NCBI GenBank assembly: GCA_036000545.1
Contig: DASYVD010000012.1
Location: 1 to 7,179, forward strand
Origin: DASYVD01 sp036000545
GTDB lineage: Bacteria > Actinomycetota > UBA4738 > CALAEC01
Reading direction: 5' to 3'
DNA length: 7,179 nt
Shown here: positions 1 to 5,760 of the stretch, one piece after another
How the letters are laid out: each line of letters begins with the position of its first letter
Numbering within the stretch: the stretch's first letter is position 1
Notes under the pieces: generated by a model
The model's input: the letters and a program-made list of their open reading frames with translations, nothing else
Told to the model about the DNA's origin: nothing
Databases searched by the model: none
Made by a program: the position numbers and the translations under genes

Positions 1-186
1 CTTGCCCTCATCGGGGTGCTCGAGACGTTCCGGCGGTCGCAGGTCGACGTGGCAGGCTCGTTCAACTACACGCCTTACCTGGCCACCGCGCTCCTCTTCG
101 TCGCGATCACCATTCCCCTGGCCCGGTTCACGGACTGGCTCGTCGCCCGGGAGCGCGCACGACGACAGGCAGGCGGGGTGGCGTGA
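1..186 (+). CDS. Amino acid ABC transporter permease, C-terminal end (partial)
   Basis: Only the last 61 residues are in the window; the reading frame is open from base 1 and stops with TGA at 184-186. The fragment has the 'TFR/RSQ ... FNYTPYL' text followed by a hydrophobic helix (about fragment residues 25-41, ending ITIPLARF) and a short basic cytoplasmic tail (VARERARRQ). This pattern is familiar from the C-terminus of HisM/GlnP-type permeases of polar amino acid importers, which form the membrane channel and dock onto the ATPase. The stop overlaps the start of the following ATPase gene by four bases (GTGA), so the two are almost certainly one operon and translationally coupled. Substrate cannot be told from this fragment. 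The assignment leans on the neighbour as well as on the sequence. Confidence 0.82.
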   Translation, partial: LALIGVLETFRRSQVDVAGSFNYTPYLATALLFVAITIPLARFTDWLVARERARRQAGGVA

Positions 187-950
187 GCGATCGGCTGCGC
201 GCCGGAGGCGTCACCCTTCGCCTCGAGGACGTACACAAGTCCTTCGGCAAACTCGAGGTTCTGAAAGGGATCGACCTGGAAGTGGCCCCTCACGAAGTGA
301 TCGCCTTGATCGGCGCGTCCGGCTCGGGGAAGTCGACCCTGCTGCGGTGCATCAACCTCCTGGAGCGGATCGACCGGGGGAGGATCTTGCTGGATGGTGA
401 GGACATCGGCGGTCGCGGCGTCGATGTGAACGCCGTCCGGCGGCGAGTCGGCATCGTGTTCCAGGCCTTCAACCTGTTCCCCCACATGTCCGTCCTTCGA
501 AACATCACGCTGGCGCCCGTGGAGGCGCAGGGGATGGCCGGCGCCGAGGCACAGGCGGACGCGGTCGAGCTCCTCCGCCGCTTCGGGCTCATCGATAAGC
601 GAGCCGAGTTTCCCGACCGCCTCTCGGGAGGCCAGCAGCAACGGGTGGCTATCGTCCGCGCCCTGGCGATGCGGCCGGACATCATGCTCCTCGACGAAGT
701 CACGAGCGCTCTCGACCCGGAGCTGATCGCTGAGGTCCTCGAGGTGATCCGGGAGCTCGCCGGCGCCGGGATGACCATGCTCCTGGCGACCCACGAGATG
801 GGGTTCGCCCGGGACATCGCTCATCGGGTGTGCTTCCTCGACGGCGGGGTGATCCTGGAGCAGGGTCCGCCGGACCGGATATTCTCCGAGCCGGAGCACC
901 CTCGGACCCGCCAGTTCCTCCAGAGGATCATCGCCGCCGGTCGCCTGTAA
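183..950 (+). CDS. Amino acid ABC transporter ATP-binding protein (GlnQ/HisP/EhuA type)
   Basis: A complete 255-residue ATPase, the usual length for the polar amino acid uptake family. It powers import through the permease encoded just upstream. Visible motifs in order: Walker A GASGSGKST (44-52), Q-loop Gln94 within QAFNLFP, signature LSGGQQQR (137-144), Walker B ending in LLDE (Glu162 catalytic), D-loop SALD (165-168) and H-loop His194 in ATHEMGFA. The C-terminus (EPEHPRTRQFL) is typical of the family. The GTG at 183 is chosen because it makes the GTGA overlap with the permease stop and puts the first beta strand at the normal position; a weak purine/G-rich stretch at 172-178 could be the ribosome binding site. 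An oddity is DEV where most GlnQ-like proteins have DEP; from memory, the ectoine transporter ATPase EhuA and relatives carry this variant. The substrate is unproven. Confidence 0.95.
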   Translation: MSDRLRAGGVTLRLEDVHKSFGKLEVLKGIDLEVAPHEVIALIGASGSGKSTLLRCINLLERIDRGRILLDGEDIGGRGVDVNAVRRRVGIVFQAFNLFPHMSVLRNITLAPVEAQGMAGAEAQADAVELLRRFGLIDKRAEFPDRLSGGQQQRVAIVRALAMRPDIMLLDEVTSALDPELIAEVLEVIRELAGAGMTMLLATHEMGFARDIAHRVCFLDGGVILEQGPPDRIFSEPEHPRTRQFLQRIIAAGRL

Positions 951-959
951 CCCCTCCGG

Positions 960-965
960 TATCAT
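960..965 (+). promoter_or_regulatory. Putative -10 box for ligA (TATCAT), leaderless-type
   Basis: TATCAT lies in the 22-base gap after the ABC ATPase stop and is followed by seven bases and then the GTG start of ligA. A TANNNT box with 6-7 bases to the start codon would place transcription initiation at or one base before the start codon, giving a leaderless mRNA. No Shine-Dalgarno sequence is visible before ligA, which fits. No good -35 element is seen. The same geometry occurs at gatC and gatB. Confidence 0.55.
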
Positions 966-972
966 CGCCATC

Positions 973-3021
973 GTGGTGGCGCGAGCAGAGCGACAGGGGC
1001 GCACCGAGCGGCGGCGGTCGGAGGCCAAGCGAAGGGTCGAGGAGCTCCGCGACCTCATTAACTACCACGACTATCGCTACTACGTCCTCGACGATCCGGA
1101 GATCTCCGACGCCGAGTACGACGAGCTCATGCGAGAGCTCAAGGAATTCGAGGAGGAGTTCCCCGAGCTCATCGTTCCGGACAGCCCCACCCAGCGCGTT
1201 GGGGGGCAGCCCTCGCAACTGTTCGCGCCAGTGCGACATCGCGCCGCCATGCTCTCCCTCGACAACGCGTTCAGCTGGGAGGAGCTCAACGCGTGGGGGA
1301 AGCGGGTCGAGAGGGCCCTGGGCCGGCAGACGGACTTCGTCTGCGAGCTGAAGATCGACGGGGTGGCGGTGGCCCTGACCTACGAGGACGGGGCCTACGT
1401 GACCGGCGCAACTCGCGGCGATGGCTACATCGGCGACGACATCACCGCGAACATCCGGACGATCCGCGGAGTGCCTGTACGACTTCGCGACCCCGAGCCT
1501 CCCGCGGACCTGGAGGTCCGCGGCGAGGTCTACCTTCCCGTCAAGGCGTTCGAAAAGCTCAACGAGGAGCTCACCGAACGTGGGGACCGGCCGTTCGCCA
1601 ACCCTCGCAACGCCGCCGCGGGAAGCCTGCGCCAGAAGGATCCCGCAATCACCGCTTCTCGACCGCTCCGGCTGTGGTGCCACGGGATCGGTGTTGCCCG
1701 GGGTAAGCGGTTCGAGCGCCACTCCGAAGCGCTCGACTATCTCCGCGAGTCGGGTCTCCCCGTGAGCCCCGAGACGAGGAGGGTGGAGACGCTCGAAGAA
1801 GTGTTCAGCTTCTGCGAGCGCTGGCAGGCACACCGCCACGACGTTGATTACGAGATCGACGGCGTGGTGGTGAAAGTGGACCAGATCTCCCTCCAGGAGG
1901 AGCTTGGAGCCACCAGCAAGGCACCCCGGTGGGCCATCGCCTACAAGTTCTCACCCGAGGAGCGCACCACATTGCTGCGCGGCATCTTCGTGCATACTGG
2001 TCGGACCGGTGTGGTGACTCCGTTCGCGAGCCTCGAAACGGTTTACGTCGGCGGGGTCAATGTCACCACGGCGACGTTGCACAACGAGGACGAGGTGAAG
2101 CGGAAAGACGTGCGCCTCGGGGACACGGTGATCGTCAGGCGGGCCGGCGATGTGATCCCCGAGGTGGTCGGGCCTGTCGTGGCGAGACGGCCGAAGAACG
2201 CCAGGCCCTGGCGCTTCCCCAAGAAGTGCGACTCTTGCGGTACGGCCCTGATCCGCGAAGGTGCGTACTGGCGGTGTCCGAACCGCAGCGGGTGTCCGTC
2301 ACAGAACATCGAGTGGCTCTTCGCATTCGCCTCTCGAGGGGCCATGGACATCGAGGGACTGGGCTACAAGACCGCCTACCTCCTTCTGGACATTGGATGG
2401 GTGAAGGACCCTGCCGACATCTACGCGCTCACCGCCGATCAGCTGGAGCAGCTCCCCGGGTTCAAGGAGAAGAAGATCCAGAACCTCCTCACCGGGATCG
2501 AAGCCTCCAAGAACCGGCCGTTGTGGCGTCTGCTGGTCGCCCTGAACATCCCGCACGTCGGGTCGCACACCGCGCAGGTGCTGGCGGAGGCCTTCGGGTC
2601 GATCGACAAGCTCATTTCGGCTTCCGTGGAGGACCTGGAGGCGGTGGAGGAGATCGGGCCAATCGTGGCCCAGGCCGTTCACGATTGGTTCCAGGACCGG
2701 GAGAACGCGCGTCTGGTGGAGAAACTGCGCAGGGCCGGGATCCGCGTGGCCGACGAACCGCGGAAGAAGAGGGCTGAGGGGCCGCTGGCCGGCACAACCA
2801 TCGTGCTCACTGGGGGGCTCGAGTCGATGACCCGGGAGGAGTCCACGAAAGCGGCCGAGGACGCGGGGGCGCGCGTGGCGTCGAGCGTATCGAAGAAGAC
2901 CGACTTCGTGGTGGCGGGGTCCGACCCGGGCACGAAGTACGACAAGGCCGTGCAACTGGGGGTAGAGATCATTGACGAACCGGAGTTCGTGAAGCGGCTG
3001 GGGCAGAAGAAGGGGGGATAG
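973..3021 (+). CDS. ligA: NAD-dependent DNA ligase LigA
   Basis: This 682-residue protein seals nicks in duplex DNA during replication and repair, using NAD+ to form an enzyme-AMP intermediate; the length is normal for bacterial LigA. Domains in order: NAD-binding Ia (about 20-75, YHDYRYYVLD and DPEISDAEYD), adenylation domain with catalytic Lys127 in LKIDG, RGEVYLP (183-189), YEIDGVVVKV (293-302) and Lys325 in AYKFS; OB fold with HTGRTG and RRAGDVIPEV; a Cys4 zinc finger (Cys419, 422, 435, 441); tandem helix-hairpin-helix region (about 455-575); and a C-terminal BRCT domain (about 603-676, LTGGLESMTREE). All catalytic and zinc residues are present. The GTG at 973 is preferred over the adjacent GTG at 976 because of the spacing to the TATCAT box; the basic N-terminal stretch of about 18 residues is poorly conserved in the family, so the exact start is less certain than the function. 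Confidence 0.98.
   Translation: MVARAERQGRTERRRSEAKRRVEELRDLINYHDYRYYVLDDPEISDAEYDELMRELKEFEEEFPELIVPDSPTQRVGGQPSQLFAPVRHRAAMLSLDNAFSWEELNAWGKRVERALGRQTDFVCELKIDGVAVALTYEDGAYVTGATRGDGYIGDDITANIRTIRGVPVRLRDPEPPADLEVRGEVYLPVKAFEKLNEELTERGDRPFANPRNAAAGSLRQKDPAITASRPLRLWCHGIGVARGKRFERHSEALDYLRESGLPVSPETRRVETLEEVFSFCERWQAHRHDVDYEIDGVVVKVDQISLQEELGATSKAPRWAIAYKFSPEERTTLLRGIFVHTGRTGVVTPFASLETVYVGGVNVTTATLHNEDEVKRKDVRLGDTVIVRRAGDVIPEVVGPVVARRPKNARPWRFPKKCDSCGTALIREGAYWRCPNRSGCPSQNIEWLFAFASRGAMDIEGLGYKTAYLLLDIGWVKDPADIYALTADQLEQLPGFKEKKIQNLLTGIEASKNRPLWRLLVALNIPHVGSHTAQVLAEAFGSIDKLISASVEDLEAVEEIGPIVAQAVHDWFQDRENARLVEKLRRAGIRVADEPRKKRAEGPLAGTTIVLTGGLESMTREESTKAAEDAGARVASSVSKKTDFVVAGSDPGTKYDKAVQLGVEIIDEPEFVKRLGQKKGG
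3011..3017 (+). promoter_or_regulatory. Ribosome binding site for the small membrane protein
   Basis: AGGGGGG, inside the last codons of ligA, sits five bases before the GTG at 3023. This is the strongest Shine-Dalgarno-like sequence among the gene starts in the window. It supports both the reality of the short downstream gene and the choice of GTG 3023 over the ATG at 3035. Confidence 0.55.
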
Positions 3022-3022
3022 C

Positions 3023-3184
3023 GTGTCTCGAAGGATGATCGGAAGGAAGTTCGGCCTGGGCGCGATCCTGCTCATCGTGGCGGTGGCGCTCTTCCTGCTC
3101 GAAGCGTTCGGCGCGTCGCTCGGGGACCTGAAGCTGATCCCGCTGGGCCTGGCGGCCTTCGCCGCATCGTTCTTCGTGAGCTGA
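3023..3184 (+). CDS. Small two-helix membrane protein, function unknown
   Basis: A 53-residue open frame starts with GTG one base after the ligA stop and ends with TGA at 3182-3184. It begins MSRRMIGRKFG, a basic head, followed by a hydrophobic helix (about residues 11-30, AILLIVAVALFLL), a short linker with Glu27, Asp35 and Lys37, and a second hydrophobic helix (about 38-52, LIPLGLAAFAASFF). This predicts a hairpin membrane protein with both ends in the cytoplasm. The start is preceded by a strong ribosome binding site within the ligA end, so it is probably translated from the ligA message. I do not recognise a named family; short actinobacterial proteins with a similar LIPLGLA second helix are common, but no function follows from that. 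It could be missed by gene callers because of its length. The ATG at 3035 is an alternative start giving 49 residues. Confidence 0.7.
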   Translation: MSRRMIGRKFGLGAILLIVAVALFLLEAFGASLGDLKLIPLGLAAFAASFFVS

Positions 3185-3219
3185 TCTCCTCGGACGGCGA
3201 GGCGGGTTAGCCGCTCCGC

Positions 3220-3225
3220 TAGACT
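3220..3225 (+). promoter_or_regulatory. Putative -10 box for gatC (TAGACT), leaderless-type
   Basis: TAGACT lies seven bases before the GTG start of gatC, the same spacing as the TATCAT box before ligA. Initiation at the start codon or one base before it would give a leaderless gatC-gatA message. No Shine-Dalgarno sequence precedes gatC and no clear -35 hexamer is seen. It sits in the 48-base gap after the small membrane protein gene, consistent with a new transcription unit beginning here. Confidence 0.6.
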
Positions 3226-3232
3226 CGCTTCC

Positions 3233-3523
3233 GTGCCGGTAGAGATCGACGTCGATCACGTGGCCAGGCTGGCCCGGCTGGCGCTCACCGACGAAGAGCG
3301 CGAGCGATTCGCGCAGCAGCTCGTCCAAATCCTGGAGCACGCCGAGCGAGTCCGGGAGGTGGCGGCGGAGGACGTTCCACCCACCTCCCATCCGGTTCCG
3401 CTCCGCAACGTCCTCCGCGACGACTCGCCCCGGCCCTCGCTGACACAGGACGAGGCTCTGGCCGGCGCTCCGGAGGTGGAGGAAGGCCGGTTCAAGGTCC
3501 CCCGGATCATCGAGGGCGAGTAG
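3233..3523 (+). CDS. gatC: Asp-tRNA(Asn)/Glu-tRNA(Gln) amidotransferase subunit C
   Basis: A 96-residue protein of the normal GatC length. GatC is the small subunit that wraps around GatA and GatB and stabilises the tRNA-dependent amidotransferase complex. Recognisable text includes HVARLARLALTDEER near the N-terminus (residues 9-23), the helix with LVQILEHAERV, the central PTSHPVPLRNVLRDD, and the C-terminal FKVPRIIEGE, all characteristic of the family. The GTG at 3233 gives the usual distance to the HVARLARL motif and fits the leaderless promoter spacing. The stop is two bases before the gatA start, so gatC and gatA form one operon. A perfect 14-base palindrome lies in codons 4-9. Confidence 0.97.
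   Translation: MPVEIDVDHVARLARLALTDEERERFAQQLVQILEHAERVREVAAEDVPPTSHPVPLRNVLRDDSPRPSLTQDEALAGAPEVEEGRFKVPRIIEGE
3244..3257 (+). repeat. Perfect 14-base palindrome in the 5' end of gatC
   Basis: GATCGACGTCGATC reads the same on both strands and begins 11 bases after the first base of the gatC start codon. As RNA it could fold to a five-pair stem with an ACGU loop close to the 5' end of a leaderless message. It also encodes EIDVDH, next to the conserved GatC motif, so the coding requirement may fully explain it. About 0.4 perfect 14-base palindromes would be expected by chance in a random sequence of this length, so the statistical support is weak. Confidence 0.3.
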
Positions 3524-3525
3524 CC

Positions 3526-5004
3526 GTGTCCGAGCTCTGCGATCTCGCCGCCCACGAGCTGGGGGATGCGCTCCGCGCCGGACGAGCCAGCGCCCTCGAA
3601 GCGACGGAGTCATGCGTGCGAAGGATCGAAGCCGTGGACGAGCGAGTCCAGGCATTCCTCACCCCCACGGCAGATCTCGCCCGGGACCGGGCCCGAGCGG
3701 TGGACGAACGCCTGGCCGCCAAAGACGACCTTCCCGCGACCGCTGGCATCCCCCTCGCTCTCAAGGACGTCCTCTGCACCCGGGGGGTCACCACGACCTG
3801 CGGGTCGAGGATCCTCCACAACTACGTGCCGCCCTACGACTGCACCCCGTGGGCCCGGCTCTCCGCCGCGGACTCGGTACTCGTGGGGAAGACCAACTGC
3901 GACGAGTTCGCCATGGGCTCCTCCACCGAGAACTCCGGGTTCTTCCCCACCCGGAACCCCTGGGACCTCGACCGGGTGCCCGGTGGCTCGTCCGGAGGAT
4001 CGGCCGCGGCGGTGGCGGTGGGCGAGGCGGTATGGGCCCTCGGGACCGACACCGGCGGCTCGGTCCGCCAACCGGCCGCGCTGTGCGGGGTGGTGGGGAT
4101 GAAGCCGACGTACGGGCTCGTCTCCCGCTACGGGCTCATCGCCTTCGCCTCGTCGCTCGATACGGTGGGGACGTTCACCCGCGACGTCCGGGACTGCGCC
4201 CTGCTGCTCTCGGCCATCGGCGGACACGACGAGATGGACTCCACCTCGATCCCGGAGCCGCCGAAGGACTACACCGCGGGCCTCGATGGAGGAATCGACG
4301 GTCTGCGAGTCGGGGTCCTCAGGGACTGGATGGGGCAAGGGTTGGAGGAGGGGGTCCGGGCCCGGGTGGACGAGGCCATCACCCGCCTGGAGAAGCTCGG
4401 CGCCGAGATCGGGGACGCGTCCATCCCGCACGCTGACTACGCGCTCTCGGCCTACTACCTGATCGCGCCGGCGGAGTGCTCGTCGAACCTGGCGCGGTAC
4501 GACGGCGTTCGGTACGGGCACCGGGCCGACGCCGTCCGCGACGTGGTGGAGCTCAACATGCGCACCCGCGGCGAGGGCTTCGGCGAAGAGGTCAAGCGGC
4601 GCATCATGATCGGCACCTACGCGCTATCGGCCGGCTACTACGACGCCTACTACGGACAGGCCCAGAAGGTCCGCACCCTGGTGATCCGAGACTTCGCCCG
4701 GGAGTTCGAGCGGTACGACGTGCTCCTGGCTCCCACCTCGCCGACCACGGCTTTCCGGCTGGGGGAGAAGACCCAGGATCCTCTCGCAATGTATCTGAAC
4801 GACGTGTTCACCATTCCCGCCAACCTGGCCGGGAACCCGGCCATCTCGATCCCCTGCGGCTTGGACGAGCAGGGGTTGCCGGTCGGTCTTCAGCTAATGG
4901 GAAACCATCTCGACGAGGCCACGGTGCTTCGGGCGGCCTATGCCTTCGAGCAGGACCTGGGTCAGACCCTCCGCCCCCCGCTGGTGGCCGAGCCCGAACG
5001 GTGA
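3526..5004 (+). CDS. gatA: Glu-tRNA(Gln) amidotransferase subunit A (glutaminase)
   Basis: This 492-residue amidase-family protein releases ammonia from glutamine and channels it to GatB, where the mischarged tRNA is amidated. The Ser-cisSer-Lys triad is intact: Lys80 in LALKD, cis-Ser155 in VPGGSSGGSA and nucleophile Ser179 in DTGGSVRQPA. These align one residue later than Lys79, Ser154 and Ser178 known for the Staphylococcus enzyme. Other family text includes GKTNCDEFAMGSSTENS (121-137), GMKPTYGLVSRYGL (191-204) and the C-terminal GNPAISIPCGL and PVGLQLMG, so this is true GatA rather than a general amidase, also supported by gatC two bases upstream. The GTG at 3526 has a plausible GAGGG ribosome binding site at 3512-3516. 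The stop overlaps the methyltransferase start (TGATG), indicating coupling to that gene. Confidence 0.98.
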   Translation: MSELCDLAAHELGDALRAGRASALEATESCVRRIEAVDERVQAFLTPTADLARDRARAVDERLAAKDDLPATAGIPLALKDVLCTRGVTTTCGSRILHNYVPPYDCTPWARLSAADSVLVGKTNCDEFAMGSSTENSGFFPTRNPWDLDRVPGGSSGGSAAAVAVGEAVWALGTDTGGSVRQPAALCGVVGMKPTYGLVSRYGLIAFASSLDTVGTFTRDVRDCALLLSAIGGHDEMDSTSIPEPPKDYTAGLDGGIDGLRVGVLRDWMGQGLEEGVRARVDEAITRLEKLGAEIGDASIPHADYALSAYYLIAPAECSSNLARYDGVRYGHRADAVRDVVELNMRTRGEGFGEEVKRRIMIGTYALSAGYYDAYYGQAQKVRTLVIRDFAREFERYDVLLAPTSPTTAFRLGEKTQDPLAMYLNDVFTIPANLAGNPAISIPCGLDEQGLPVGLQLMGNHLDEATVLRAAYAFEQDLGQTLRPPLVAEPER

Positions 5005-5735
5005 TGTGGCGGCGTACGGCCGACCAGTTCGGCCGAACCGCCCGAACCTACGCCCAACAGGAACTCGGACGATACCTGTCCGACCTCGTGCTCGAGCTCG
5101 CCGAGCCTTCCCTTGGGGACCGATACCTCGATGTGGGAACGGGTCCCGGGACGCTGCCCCGCCTGCTCGGCCCGATCGTGGATCTCACGGTTGGCACCGA
5201 CGTGACGCGAGAGATGCTGCGCTTGTTCGTCGAAGCCCTGCCGGAGGCTCTGGCCATCCAGGCCGACGCGGTCCGGCTTCCGTTCGCCGACGGCTCGTTC
5301 ACACTCGTCACAAACGGCAGCGTCCTCCATCACGTAGAAGATCCGATGGAGGCCCTCAGGGAGGCCGCCCGGGTCCTGCGTCCCGGGGGCCGCTTCCTCC
5401 TTATCGACATGGCCGGTCCGGAGGAACCGGCGGGTCGGGCCGTCCGCGATGAGGTCGAGCGGATACGGGACCCCTCGCACGTCCGGATCCTGGCACCCTC
5501 ACAGATCCAGGCCATGCTCGAAGACGCCGGCTTCCGGCTCCACAGAACCGAGCGCCAGGCGGACGAGAAGTGGGACGAGGACTGGGTCCGCCTCGCCGGA
5601 GCCGACCTCGCCGCCGTGCGGGACGCTTTGGCCCGCCACCAGTCGGTGAACGCCGGATTCGTGGCCCTGTGGCGCGAGGCGGATGGGTTCCGGTTTCGCC
5701 GAGAGCGCGGTTACTACCTGGCGGTAAAGATGTAG
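5004..5735 (+). CDS. Class I SAM-dependent methyltransferase, substrate unknown
   Basis: A 243-residue protein with a Rossmann-type SAM-binding domain of the UbiE/Methyltransf_11 kind. Motif I is YLDVGTGPGT (41-50); an acidic residue after strand 2 is Asp66 in GTDVT; Asp88 with RLPFADGSF (91-99) is the adenine-side motif; the post-motif GSVLHHVEDP (105-114) and ARVLRPGGRFLLID (122-135) complete the core. The tail contains RDPSHVRIL (155-163) and EDAGF (173-177), as in many small-molecule methyltransferases of this class, then a distinctive end rich in Arg and Tyr. The ATG at 5004 shares its A with the gatA stop TGA; GTG at 5001 is an alternative giving one more residue. The frame is open far upstream, but that part is only a shadow of gatA. 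It is a passenger between gatA and gatB; nothing in it shows whether it acts on lipids, quinones, RNA or protein, so calling it UbiE would be unjustified. Confidence 0.9.
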   Translation: MWRRTADQFGRTARTYAQQELGRYLSDLVLELAEPSLGDRYLDVGTGPGTLPRLLGPIVDLTVGTDVTREMLRLFVEALPEALAIQADAVRLPFADGSFTLVTNGSVLHHVEDPMEALREAARVLRPGGRFLLIDMAGPEEPAGRAVRDEVERIRDPSHVRILAPSQIQAMLEDAGFRLHRTERQADEKWDEDWVRLAGADLAAVRDALARHQSVNAGFVALWREADGFRFRRERGYYLAVKM

Positions 5736-5748
5736 GTTGGCTGACCGT

Positions 5749-5754
5749 TATCCT
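5749..5754 (+). promoter_or_regulatory. Putative -10 box for gatB (TATCCT), leaderless-type
   Basis: TATCCT lies in the 25-base gap between the methyltransferase stop and gatB and is followed by exactly six bases and then ATG. Counting the hexamer as -12 to -7 puts +1 on the A of the start codon, so a transcript from here would be leaderless. No Shine-Dalgarno sequence precedes the gatB ATG. A convincing -35 hexamer was not found 16-18 bases upstream, where the methyltransferase coding end lies. Confidence 0.6.
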
Positions 5755-5760
5755 GTCGAC

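Noticed and set aside
461..577. Possible fusion or truncation in the ATPase or in LigA, checked because of motif variants
   Set aside because: Both proteins have all domains in order, normal length and continuous frames; the variants are single-residue differences within known family diversity.
75..1058. Long open frames on the minus strand (327 residues here; similar ones at 928-1839, 2299-3075, 3610-4521 and 5995-6540)
   Set aside because: They lie antisense to genes with clear family motifs, have low-complexity composition rich in Arg, Gly, Pro, Asp and His, and contain no recognisable domain. Long antisense frames are expected in GC-rich coding DNA.
3188..3214. Two small hairpins, CCTCG/CGAGG (3188-3202) and GCGG/CCGC (3202-3214), between the small membrane protein gene and gatC; considered as a terminator
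   Set aside because: Stems are only five and four pairs, they share a base, and no T-rich tract follows. They could be weak attenuating structure but do not support a terminator call.
4476..5003. Upstream extension of the methyltransferase frame through the end of gatA
   Set aside because: This part is an out-of-frame shadow of gatA with Arg/Gly-rich composition; the conserved methyltransferase sequence starts at 5001-5004, where an overlapping start codon is present.
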